NCBI GenBank assembly: GCA_002291925.1
Contig: DBAY01000061.1
Coordinates: forward strand, 25,531 to 49,814
Origin: Alphaproteobacteria bacterium UBA998
GTDB taxonomy: Bacteria; Pseudomonadota; Alphaproteobacteria; Rickettsiales; UBA998
Length of the DNA: 24,284 nucleotides
Reading direction: 5' to 3'
Shown here: in pieces, positions 15,659 through 22,804 of the stretch
Layout of the letters: each line of letters begins with the position of its first letter
Numbering within the stretch: position 1 is the stretch's first letter
Notes under the pieces: model-generated
Databases searched by the model: none
What the model was told of the DNA's origin: nothing
Seen by the model: only the letters and a program-made list of their open reading frames with translations
Position numbers and translations under genes: made by a program

Positions 15659-15940
15659 ATGTGGCCATATTTTACCGTGTTCTTTACCATTCTGCTCGCC
15701 GAACTGGGAGACAAAACCCAGATCGCGGTGCTCTCCTATGGTCTGGACAAGAAGGTTAGCAATTGGGGCGTATTCCTTGCGGCTTCGCTAGCCCTTACCG
15801 TCTCGAGCGGCATCGCCATTCTCACCGCCGACCTAGCCGAGCGTTACCTTTCTCAAATACCGCTCAAGCTGGTGTCCGGCATCATGTTTCTCATCCTTGG
15901 AGCGTGGACGCTGTTCGACCATTATCGCCCCGGCGCATGA
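15659..15940 (+). CDS. Half-length GDT1/UPF0016 (TMEM165) family transporter
   Basis: A 93-residue membrane protein. The start is ATG 15659 (MWPYFTVFFTILLAELGDKTQ), preceded by GGAGG with 6 bp spacing. It carries the family signature E-x-G-D-K-T in LLAELGDKTQIAVLSYG, followed by two further hydrophobic helices (GVFLAASLALTVSSGIAILTA and LVSGIMFLILGAWTLF). Full-length members have two such repeats and transport Mn2+/Ca2+ by cation exchange; here only one repeat is encoded, so a functional unit would need to assemble from two chains. No second half is found nearby. It is followed directly by a bidirectional terminator. Confidence 0.88.
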   Translation: MWPYFTVFFTILLAELGDKTQIAVLSYGLDKKVSNWGVFLAASLALTVSSGIAILTADLAERYLSQIPLKLVSGIMFLILGAWTLFDHYRPGA

Positions 15941-15942
15941 AA

Positions 15943-15970
15943 GAAGCCCCGCCGCTGGCGGCGGGGCTTC
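15943..15970. terminator. Bidirectional terminator hairpin
   Basis: GAAGCCCCGCCGC (15943-15953+2) and GCGGCGGGGCTTC form a 13-bp perfect stem around a 2-nt centre, in the 52-bp gap between the convergent UPF0016 and YHS genes. Short T-rich flanks occur on both sides, stronger on the minus strand (TTCTTTC). Confidence 0.85.
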
Positions 15971-15992
15971 TCTCATCGAACGGCATTCTGAC

Positions 15993-16469
15993 CTAGATCA
16001 CCGGCTTATTGCGCAGGCGGTTCCAGCTCATATCCGCCTGCACGCGCAGCTTGTCCTTGCGCTTTTCCCAATTCTGCCGCGCCTTGTCGCTGGAGAATAG
16101 ATAGACCTGCCCGTCGATTTGTTCCCAAACGGTGGGCTTGACATCCGCCTTGTAGCCTGCCGCCGCACCGAGCGCGCAGTAGCCGCCATACATCGGCATG
16201 TAGCGAAGCGGCTTAGCGAGGAAACGGCGCATGTTTTCCTCGCTAGCGAACTGCCATTTCACCCCGCCATATTCCACGCTGAATTGCTGGCTGCCGGGCA
16301 CAGGGCCACCCTTGGCAAAATAGCTGACCGGGTCATAGCCGTGAATGGCGACACTGTCATGGCGATTGATGGTGTTGTACTGTTGCGGCTGAGGCGAGTA
16401 AGCGATCGCAGGAGTGGTGAGTCCAATCACCACTCCTAGCAGTAAGCCACGAACTATTCGGTATCCCAT
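15993..16469 (-). CDS. Exported YHS-domain protein
   Basis: A 158-residue protein with an N-terminal signal sequence (GLLLGVVIGLTTPAIA, cleavage before YSPQPQ) and a YHS-like domain: VAIHGYDPVSYFAKGGPVPGS, FSVEYGGVKWQFASEENMRRFLAKPLRYMPMYGGYCA. The pattern HGYDxVxYF...G...F..NxxxFLxxPxxYxPxYGGYC is that of the YHS proteins found in many proteobacteria, thought to relate to metal or haem handling; the exact role is unknown. The start is ATG 16469, with GGGAG 7 bp upstream, in preference to the ATG two codons earlier, which lies too close to it. Confidence 0.88.
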   Translation of the reverse strand: MGYRIVRGLLLGVVIGLTTPAIAYSPQPQQYNTINRHDSVAIHGYDPVSYFAKGGPVPGSQQFSVEYGGVKWQFASEENMRRFLAKPLRYMPMYGGYCALGAAAGYKADVKPTVWEQIDGQVYLFSSDKARQNWEKRKDKLRVQADMSWNRLRNKPVI

Positions 16470-16475
16470 TGTCAT

Positions 16476-16800
16476 TCTCCCATACCGCTTTTTAAACGCT
16501 CGCCAGTATGCGAGAGCGCTGCTTATTTCACGATGCGGGCAAACAGGCTAAAATATCAGTTACTTATTTGTTTCTTATGGAGGGATAGGCCTATGCCTAT
16601 TGAGAGCAAAAGCATAATCCCTAAATGCCAGACGATTCTTCATCCGGCTAACGAAAATTAATGCCCTCAGAGCCTTCAGACGCACTGCTTTTTTATCCTG
16701 CTTCCCGCTTACTGTGAAATAGAATTAACGCTTTGCCCGCGTCTGCCTGTCAGCGGGGGTGAGGATTAAAGGGCCCGGAGGCCCGCCGAATGGGCAATTT
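16476..16800. other. AT-richer intergenic region with a possible 22-codon sORF
   Basis: About 325 bp between the YHS gene and the LigD-type polymerase, less GC-rich than its surroundings. The main feature is a short frame on the plus strand at 16593-16661 (ATG to TAA, MPIESKSIIPKCQTILHPANEN), preceded by GGAGGG at 8 bp spacing and containing a small palindrome ATAGGCCTAT (16585-16594). No convincing hairpin, tRNA or repeat was found. The rest holds presumed promoters for the two divergent genes, which I cannot place reliably. Confidence 0.35.
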
Positions 16801-17685
16801 ATGAACAGCATTGGCGACACCTTGGTCGATACCACCCTATCCCACCCCCAGAAGAAATTGTTTCCCACCACCGGCATCACCAAACAGCAAGTGGCGGAAT
16901 ATTATGAGAACGTGCTGGATTTTATCTTCCCCCATATCAAGGATCGCCCGCTGATGGTGGAGCGCTTCCCAGAGGGCGTGGACAAAAAGGGCTTCGTGCA
17001 GAAGAATTTCGATGAAGATCTGCCGGATTATGTGCAGACAGTGCGCCTCGCCAACCTCTCCCGCGAGGGAGAAACGGAATATATGCTCTGCCAGAATACC
17101 AAATCCCTAGCTTACCTCGTCAACCTTGATTGCGTCACTCCCCACAGCTGGCTGAGCCGCGCCGACAAACCGGATTTACCGGACAAGATGGTCATCGATC
17201 TCGACCCGGCGGATGTTACTTATTATGAAGAAGTGGTGCGCACAGCGTTCATCCTTAAATCCATGTTGGAAGACGCTAATATGTGCCCGCATGTGATGAC
17301 CACCGGATCCCGCGGCCTGCACATCGTCTGCCCGCTGCGCCGCAACCGCAGCTTCGATCGTGTCCGCCTTTTTCTCAAAGACCTTACTGAACGTGCTGCC
17401 GAAATGCACTCCGATCTGATGACGACAGACATCCGGAAAGATAAGCGCGGCGAGCGTATCTATCTTGATATCGCCCGCAACACCTACGGGCAGACGGCCG
17501 TGGTGCCCTATGCGTTACGCGCTATGCCCCATGCACCGGTAGCTACGCCATTGCGCTGGACGGAGCTGGATCGCGAAGCTGTCCACCCGCAGAAATTCAA
17601 TATGAAAAATATCCTCGACCGGCTGGCGGATGAAGGCGATGTGTGGGACAATTTCTACCGTCATAAGCGCAAGCTGATGCGCTAG
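16801..17685 (+). CDS. Stand-alone LigD-type primase-polymerase domain
   Basis: A 294-residue archaeo-eukaryotic-primase-type polymerase, corresponding to the polymerase domain of bacterial LigD (NHEJ). Motif I is KMVIDLDP (D133, D135), motif II TTGSRGLHIVCPLR (S170, H174), and motif III ERIYLDIARNTYGQT (D223); all metal- and nucleotide-binding residues appear present. N-terminal FPTTGITKQQVAEYYENV and RPLMVERFPEGV match LigD Pol. There is no ligase or phosphoesterase domain fused and no Ku gene in the window. The frame opens upstream with GTG 16759, but ATG 16801 gives the more usual start; neither has a strong Shine-Dalgarno. It converges with the cyclic-nucleotide-binding gene. Confidence 0.9.
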   Translation: MNSIGDTLVDTTLSHPQKKLFPTTGITKQQVAEYYENVLDFIFPHIKDRPLMVERFPEGVDKKGFVQKNFDEDLPDYVQTVRLANLSREGETEYMLCQNTKSLAYLVNLDCVTPHSWLSRADKPDLPDKMVIDLDPADVTYYEEVVRTAFILKSMLEDANMCPHVMTTGSRGLHIVCPLRRNRSFDRVRLFLKDLTERAAEMHSDLMTTDIRKDKRGERIYLDIARNTYGQTAVVPYALRAMPHAPVATPLRWTELDREAVHPQKFNMKNILDRLADEGDVWDNFYRHKRKLMR

Positions 17686-17705
17686 CATCCTGTTATTAAA
17701 AAACT

Positions 17706-18134
17706 TCAAATATTTGATTGGATGGATGGCCGTCCAGCTAATTGCTCATCATCTGGGCGGGGATAGCCCCATTTTTCCAGCAGTTTTTCCTGCTTGATGT
17801 TCATGTTGCGGATGGTCAGTACTAAGGTCACGATCATGGTCCGCATAAGCTGGTCCATCTCCTCGAGCTTTTTCTCGAAGACCTGCCCGGAGAATTTATA
17901 GACCCATGTATCCTCCAGCGCCACGATGGTCGCGGCTCGCGGGCGGCGGTCGATGATGGCGAGCTCTCCGAAAATATCTCCCTCTTCCAATTCCGCCAGC
18001 GTCATGGGCTGTTCGCCCACCGTGCGGGTCACTTTCACGCGCCCGCTGCAGATATAATAAATACCATCCGCCTGATCGCCCTCGCGAAAAATCACTTCTC
18101 CCTTTTTGAAATTGACGTTGGGCATGATGTTCAT
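17706..18134 (-). CDS. Single-domain cyclic-nucleotide-binding protein
   Basis: A 142-residue cytoplasmic protein made of one CNB (cNMP) domain with a C-terminal helix; no helix-turn-helix is present, so it is not a Crp-type transcription factor as it stands. The phosphate-binding cassette is F55-G56-E57-L58-A59 ... R66-A67-A68 (DIFGELAIIDRRPRAATI), with the Glu and Arg that contact the ribose and cyclic phosphate of cAMP/cGMP intact. The start is ATG 18134 (MNIMPNVNFKKGE), with GGAA 6 bp upstream. A class III adenylate cyclase lies 2.3 kb away, so a role as local cAMP effector is plausible. Its 5' end faces the TPR gene. Confidence 0.9.
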   Translation of the reverse strand: MNIMPNVNFKKGEVIFREGDQADGIYYICSGRVKVTRTVGEQPMTLAELEEGDIFGELAIIDRRPRAATIVALEDTWVYKFSGQVFEKKLEEMDQLMRTMIVTLVLTIRNMNIKQEKLLEKWGYPRPDDEQLAGRPSIQSNI

Positions 18135-18271
18135 GGCGATTCCAATCAATTTTAACGATTTTAAACTTCTAATTAACCTTTGGCAGGTACAACTGAGGCT
18201 TGGCCCCTATCTTCAACGGAGGATAGGAGTGGTATCAAGCGAAGACAATGTGGAACTGCAGGAAGCGTACC

Positions 18272-18682
18272 ATGACGATGCATTTTTTTAAACCTGCCTT
18301 TATGGTTGTGGTGTTGCTGCTGGCCCTGCCAGCACCCAGCCTCGCCAATACGGCCGCGGGCAACACGTCGCGTACGGAAGTGCAGAATGCCTTCCAAAAA
18401 GCGTTCTGGGCGATGCTTGCGGATCCATCCGACACAGAGAAAACCATTCGCTACGCCGAGCTGGCCGTGAAGCTTGGTGATTACGAGGCCGCCATTCCCC
18501 CGCTGGAGCGGTTACTGATGCTCAACCCCGGCCTGCCGAAAGTGCGGCTGGAGGTAGGCGTTCTCTACTATCTACTGAATTCGCGTGAAGTGGCACGCGG
18601 TTACCTGAACGACGTGAAGAACGATCCGCAGGCCGCGCCTGAGCTCGTGAAACGCGCCGAAGACTATCTTGCCCGGCTGTAA
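18272..18682 (+). CDS. Secreted TPR protein resembling the Slam N-terminal domain
   Basis: A 136-residue exported protein. The start is ATG 18272 (MTMHFFKPAF), with GGAAG 6 bp upstream; the signal peptide has hydrophobic core MVVVLLLALPAPSLA. The mature part has TPR-like helices: IRYAELAVKLGDYEAAIPPLERLLMLNPGLPKVRLEVGVLYYLLNS..., ending DYLARL. The segment aligns by eye, almost helix for helix, with residues 60-138 of the Slam-like protein at 22805-24130 (FEYAQLCMQREQYAEAAQAY..LAPNLDRVKLELSLAYIQTG), but there is no barrel here. The gene is 33 bp upstream of the FecR gene. A short inverted repeat, CCTATC/GATAGG, lies in its leader (18206-18227). I infer a periplasmic helper in the export of the FecR protein. 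Confidence 0.8.
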   Translation: MTMHFFKPAFMVVVLLLALPAPSLANTAAGNTSRTEVQNAFQKAFWAMLADPSDTEKTIRYAELAVKLGDYEAAIPPLERLLMLNPGLPKVRLEVGVLYYLLNSREVARGYLNDVKNDPQAAPELVKRAEDYLARL

Positions 18683-18715
18683 CGCTGACGCATGAACAAG
18701 AAGAAAGGACTTATA

Positions 18716-20464
18716 ATGAAAACGTCCCATACCCCCCTCCTCCTTGGCATGGTTCTCACTACGTTGCTCTCCAGCCCCGCCTGGGCGGCGGAAAAAGTCG
18801 GCGTCGTCGGCGCCGCTGGCGCCACCCTCACCGCCGTGAGCGAAGGCAAAAGCCGCACGCTGAAAACAGGCGATGACGTGTTCCTCGGTGATACACTCGC
18901 CACCAACGGCAGCGGCAAGGCGCAGATCATCTTCCTTGACCGATCCAGCATCACGCTGAAGCCCAATTCCGACCTGACCGTCGACACCTTCGTCTATGAC
19001 CCGCAAAGCTCCAGCGGCGACCTTGCCCTGAAAAGCGCCAAGGGTGCCTTCCGCTTCATTGGCGGCGCGCTCTCGAAGAAGAAGCCGGTGAAACTAGAAA
19101 CCCCGGTCGGCACCATCGGGATTCGCGGCGGCATTGCGGATGCCACCATCGACGCCAACGGGGAAACCGATGCATTCTTCCTTTACGGCGAAGAACTGAC
19201 CTTCGTGAATGGCGAGGGGCAGACCTCCTCCACCACGCAGTTCGGCAGCGGCTTCACGCTGGCTTCGGCAGGCGACACGCCGCAGCCGCTGGCGAAGCAG
19301 GAGGTGCAGTCGCACCTCGACGGCTTCCGCCCTGCCCCGACCGATGCCCCGCTACCGGGCGCGCCGAACTCGGACAGCATCAACCAGCAGATGAATCTGG
19401 GCTCGGACGAGGCCACCCCGCTGGCGTCGGATGAGGGGCCTGCGCCTGTGGCCAGCCAAGCGTCAAATGACAGCACCCAACCCACCGAAACCAGCTCGCC
19501 GCAAGGCGATGACCCGGGCGGCCAGCCGCTGGCTGAATCGCGCTCGGCGTCTAACAGCACGGGCGGCGCGCCGCTCCCCTGGCTGGCCGATACGCCGGTG
19601 CAGAATGTCAGCAACCTGACCAACGTCGCCGTGCAGACGCGCTATGACGACGCGATTGCGCAGGAAGCCGCGGATGGAAGAATTTTCAGAAACACGCTTT
19701 CAACCAATGCTTCCACCCTGCCACCCGATGAGCTGAAGGGATTCGCGGCAGGCTTTGGCGGGGACAGTATCTATGCAAATGGAGAAAGTGACAGTGTAAG
19801 GGTAACGCAGGATGTCAGTGGCAGAATTATCAATAGCTCTGTAACATTGAACCGGGTGGCGGGTACTGGTTCCAGCGCCATTTCAGGAGCACTTGTTAAT
19901 GCTGGTGCAGGCAATCCGCAACTCGCTGGACTGTGCAGTTCCTGCAACTTCATGAGGTGGGGAGAGTGGAATGGCTCAGCCACCAATGCCGGCGGCCAAA
20001 CCCTTAATGTAAGCGCCATCCCGTTTGTGGTGGGCGAGGTGACGAGCACGGCCAATATAGCCTCAACAGGAACAGCAAACTATAACGGTGCGTCTTACGC
20101 CAACTTCACGCAGTCTGGAATCACGGAGTCTAGCGTAGGCAATATGCTGGCGACAATAGATATGGGAAACAGAAAGTTGGATTCCATTCAGATTACTCAT
20201 AATAACGTTTTTGGTCAGAGTATCGTTATCCAGGGTGGCGCAGCAGCAGGTCATGATGGTCGTCCAATCGATCCAAATGGCACTGGAAGGGCAGTCTTCC
20301 AGGTTCCGGCAGCAAGCTCTGAAGTTATTATCAATGGTTCTTCTATCGGTTCCGCAACCATCAATGGCGCATTATTCGGACCGAACGCGCAAAACATTGG
20401 GGGTAACTTCTACATGGACGGTTCTACACTTGATGGCGCAGGCATCTTCGTCGGCTCCCGCTAA
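18716..20464 (+). CDS. Secreted FecR-domain protein with TbpB-like C-terminal barrel
   Basis: A 582-residue exported protein; the start is ATG 18716 (AAAGGA 7 bp upstream), in preference to an in-frame ATG 24 bp earlier. The signal peptide ends at SPAWA (type I, no lipobox). Residues about 30-165 are a FecR domain: GDDVFLGDTLATNGSGKAQIIFLD...STITLKPNS-type, LKSAKGAFRFIGG, ETPVGTIGIRGG. Residues about 200-310 are a Ser/Pro/Asp-rich linker. From about 320 to the end is a beta-rich domain ending INGALFGPNAQNIGGNFYMDG...GAGIFVGSR, the ending of the small TbpB-type/Slam-substrate barrel. A C407-x-x-C410...W415-G-E-W418 motif lies inside it. Base composition is noticeably less GC-rich from about 19680. 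No membrane anchor is seen. Confidence 0.86.
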   Translation: MKTSHTPLLLGMVLTTLLSSPAWAAEKVGVVGAAGATLTAVSEGKSRTLKTGDDVFLGDTLATNGSGKAQIIFLDRSSITLKPNSDLTVDTFVYDPQSSSGDLALKSAKGAFRFIGGALSKKKPVKLETPVGTIGIRGGIADATIDANGETDAFFLYGEELTFVNGEGQTSSTTQFGSGFTLASAGDTPQPLAKQEVQSHLDGFRPAPTDAPLPGAPNSDSINQQMNLGSDEATPLASDEGPAPVASQASNDSTQPTETSSPQGDDPGGQPLAESRSASNSTGGAPLPWLADTPVQNVSNLTNVAVQTRYDDAIAQEAADGRIFRNTLSTNASTLPPDELKGFAAGFGGDSIYANGESDSVRVTQDVSGRIINSSVTLNRVAGTGSSAISGALVNAGAGNPQLAGLCSSCNFMRWGEWNGSATNAGGQTLNVSAIPFVVGEVTSTANIASTGTANYNGASYANFTQSGITESSVGNMLATIDMGNRKLDSIQITHNNVFGQSIVIQGGAAAGHDGRPIDPNGTGRAVFQVPAASSEVIINGSSIGSATINGALFGPNAQNIGGNFYMDGSTLDGAGIFVGSR

Positions 20465-20466
20465 CC

Positions 20467-22689
20467 CTACTTCGTCTTCGCCTCATAAACGCCGCCCCAG
20501 TCTTCTGCGGGCGGCGTTTTCTTGAAGGCGGCGATGCGTTCGCGGCAGAGGGCGTAGAAGCCCTGCATCGGCAGGGTGCCAACCACCCCCTGCGCTTCCG
20601 CTTCTTCTAGATGCCGCAAGGCCGCGTCCCAATCCTGCGCGCGGTAGGCGGCGAGCATGGCGTCATGGGCGTGGCGCAAGGTGGCAAAGCCGGGCGTGGC
20701 GGCGACCGCCTCGTCGCCCAGCAGGCTGAAGATGCGCACCGCTTCCGTCTTGCCCTTCACGCGGATGAGGTCCAGCTCCAGCGTGGCGAAGTGCGGCACC
20801 TGCGCCTGCGTGCGCTCGCCCAGAATGACCGTGACGCCGTAATATTTGCTCTGCCCCTCCAGCCGTGAGGCGAGGTTCACGTCATCGCCCAATACGGAAT
20901 AGTCAAAGCGCTGGTCGGAGCCCATATTGCCCACGCAGCACGGGCCGGAATTGAGGCCAATGCCGATCTGCACGGGCAGAAAGCGCGTGCCCGCCTCGGC
21001 GGCTTCCTGCTGGCGGCGGGTATTGAGCGCCTCCTGCGCCTTCAGCATCTCCAGCGCGGCGCGGCAGGCGAGTGCGGCATGGTCCGGCGTATCCAGCGGG
21101 GCGTTCCAGAAGGCCATGATGGCGTCGCCCATGTATTTGTCGATGGTGCCTGAGTGCGAGAGAATCACGTCCGTCATCGGCGTCAGGTAGCGGTTGAGGA
21201 AGCGGGTGAGTTCCTCGGCATCGTAGAGTTCCGACAAGGTCGTGAAGCCGCGAATGTCGGAAAACAGGATGGTCATGTCGCGCATCTCGCCGCCGAGCTT
21301 GAGGGCTTCGGGATGCTGCGCCAGCTTCTCCACCAGCGCGGGGGACATGTAATGCGCAAACGCGTTGCGGATGTCGCGCCGTTCCCGCTCGGTGATGATG
21401 TAGCGCCGCAGCGATTCCAGCATGTAGACAATCAGCAGGCAGAGCGCGGGCGTCGCGGTATCCACCATCAGGTGATGCGCGCGGAAGGCATAGGCCCCGC
21501 CCGCGATGCCCGCACCCAGCATGGTGAGGCAGAACGCAGCGCCCCAGAAAGCGCTGAGGTAATGCATGCACAGAATCAGCAGTAGTCCAAGGCCAAACAG
21601 GACACCAGCTTCCACTCCTTGCAACCAGTCAGGACGGGAAAGGAAATTACCCTCCAGCACCTGCTCGATGGCCTGCGCGTGGATCTCCACGCCGCTGGTG
21701 AGCGGCTCCAGCGGCGTGGCACGGATATCCTTCAGCCCCGCCGCGCTGGTGCCGATGAGTACGATCATGCCCTCCAGCTGGCTGGCGTCGTAATCGCCGG
21801 AAAAAATGCGCCAGGCTGAAATGTAACGCTCCGGTTGGTGGGGCGTGTAGTGGATGAAGAAATCGCCCGTCTTGTTGGTGGGGATGGTGATCCGCCCGAT
21901 GCGCACCGAGAGGATGTTGTTGCCCATGCCCACATCGGCCTCCCCCGTGGCACCGCCGGAGCCGACCGTCTTGATCTGCGGGCTACCCGCTCTCTGCCCG
22001 ACGCGCAGCAATTCCGCCACGAGCGAGGGATAGAGCTGCTCTCCCTGACGGAAGACCAGCGGGATGCGGCGGATGATGCCGTCACGATCCGGCAGTGAAT
22101 TAAGCGCCCCGTTGCCGCTGGCGGCCTCGGTGAGCGACGGCAGCGAAACGACCGCGCCGGAGAAGTTTTCCAGCACGTCGGATGGATCATTGCCGATGAG
22201 GATGAAGTCCTTCTTCAGCAGTGGCGCATCCTTGCCATCCGGGGTCAGCACAAAGCCGGTGATGCTGGGCCCTGCCGCCAGCGCCTTGGCAAACATCGCG
22301 TCGAAATCGGCCGCGGATTCCATCAGCGCCTGCCATTGCGGCGTATTCTGCTTCCACTGGCGCAGGAACAGCGCGGGCGAGGTGCGGTCCGGCTCCGCAA
22401 ACACAATATCGAGCCCCACCGCCCCCACGCCCCCGGCATAGAGCCGGTCTAATAGAGAGGCCATGATGTTGCGCGGCCACGGCCACTGGCCCAGGCGGCG
22501 CAGGCTTTCCTCGTCAATGTCGATGATGCGCACCGGGGAGGCGGTATCGTAGGCGCGTGGGTAGCGTTCATGCAACAGATCGAAGCCTTTTAGTCGCAGC
22601 ATCTCAAGCCAGGAGGGGGAGAGATACACGGTAAAGGTCAGCAAAATCAGGGTGCCCAACGGAACCAGAACGGCAAGCAAGCGGCGCAT
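20467..22689 (-). CDS. CHASE2-domain class III adenylate cyclase
   Basis: A 740-residue membrane protein. It has an N-terminal helix (LLAVLVPLGTLILLTFTVYL), then a CHASE2 extracytoplasmic sensor (RIIDIDEESLRRLGQWPWPR, LDIVFAEPDR, LPDRDGIIRRIPLVF, VLIGTSAAGLKD, PLEPLTSGVEIHAQ), three further helices (about residues 345-430), and a class III cyclase domain. Catalytic residues: metal Asp in TILFSDIRGFTTLSE and in TIDKYMGDAIMAFWN, the adenine-selecting Lys in the same motif, and VNLASRLEG with the transition-state Asn/Arg. The Lys plus LGDDVN favour ATP over GTP. The C-terminal 90 residues are helical, TPR-like. The start at ATG 22689 has a GGGG-type Shine-Dalgarno. It converges with the FecR gene (2 bp between stops) and diverges from the Slam-like gene. 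Confidence 0.93.
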   Translation of the reverse strand: MRRLLAVLVPLGTLILLTFTVYLSPSWLEMLRLKGFDLLHERYPRAYDTASPVRIIDIDEESLRRLGQWPWPRNIMASLLDRLYAGGVGAVGLDIVFAEPDRTSPALFLRQWKQNTPQWQALMESAADFDAMFAKALAAGPSITGFVLTPDGKDAPLLKKDFILIGNDPSDVLENFSGAVVSLPSLTEAASGNGALNSLPDRDGIIRRIPLVFRQGEQLYPSLVAELLRVGQRAGSPQIKTVGSGGATGEADVGMGNNILSVRIGRITIPTNKTGDFFIHYTPHQPERYISAWRIFSGDYDASQLEGMIVLIGTSAAGLKDIRATPLEPLTSGVEIHAQAIEQVLEGNFLSRPDWLQGVEAGVLFGLGLLLILCMHYLSAFWGAAFCLTMLGAGIAGGAYAFRAHHLMVDTATPALCLLIVYMLESLRRYIITERERRDIRNAFAHYMSPALVEKLAQHPEALKLGGEMRDMTILFSDIRGFTTLSELYDAEELTRFLNRYLTPMTDVILSHSGTIDKYMGDAIMAFWNAPLDTPDHAALACRAALEMLKAQEALNTRRQQEAAEAGTRFLPVQIGIGLNSGPCCVGNMGSDQRFDYSVLGDDVNLASRLEGQSKYYGVTVILGERTQAQVPHFATLELDLIRVKGKTEAVRIFSLLGDEAVAATPGFATLRHAHDAMLAAYRAQDWDAALRHLEEAEAQGVVGTLPMQGFYALCRERIAAFKKTPPAEDWGGVYEAKTK
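20488..20522 (+). terminator. Intrinsic terminator of the FecR gene, inside the convergent cyclase gene
   Basis: AACGCCGCCC (20488-20497) and GGGCGGCGTT (20509-20518) form a 10-bp perfect stem with an 11-nt loop, followed by TT C TT. It lies 24 bp after the FecR stop and falls within the last codons of the adenylate cyclase on the opposite strand, so coding and terminator functions share these bases. Confidence 0.75.
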
Positions 22690-22804
22690 CGCCCCGACCT
22701 TTCGGTAAAGATAAAAATTAGCTTAAAAATACCTCAAATGAACTTCACTCTTTTTTAAAGCTCGGTGATTTATCCTGAACTAATTGCCCTGTCTCGATGC
22801 ACAA
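22690..22804. promoter_or_regulatory. AT-rich divergent promoter region (cyclase / Slam-like)
   Basis: 115 bp between divergently transcribed genes, clearly AT-rich at 22705-22760 compared with both coding sequences. It must carry the promoters of both genes. No operator with clear symmetry was found and I cannot place -35/-10 boxes reliably. Confidence 0.4.
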
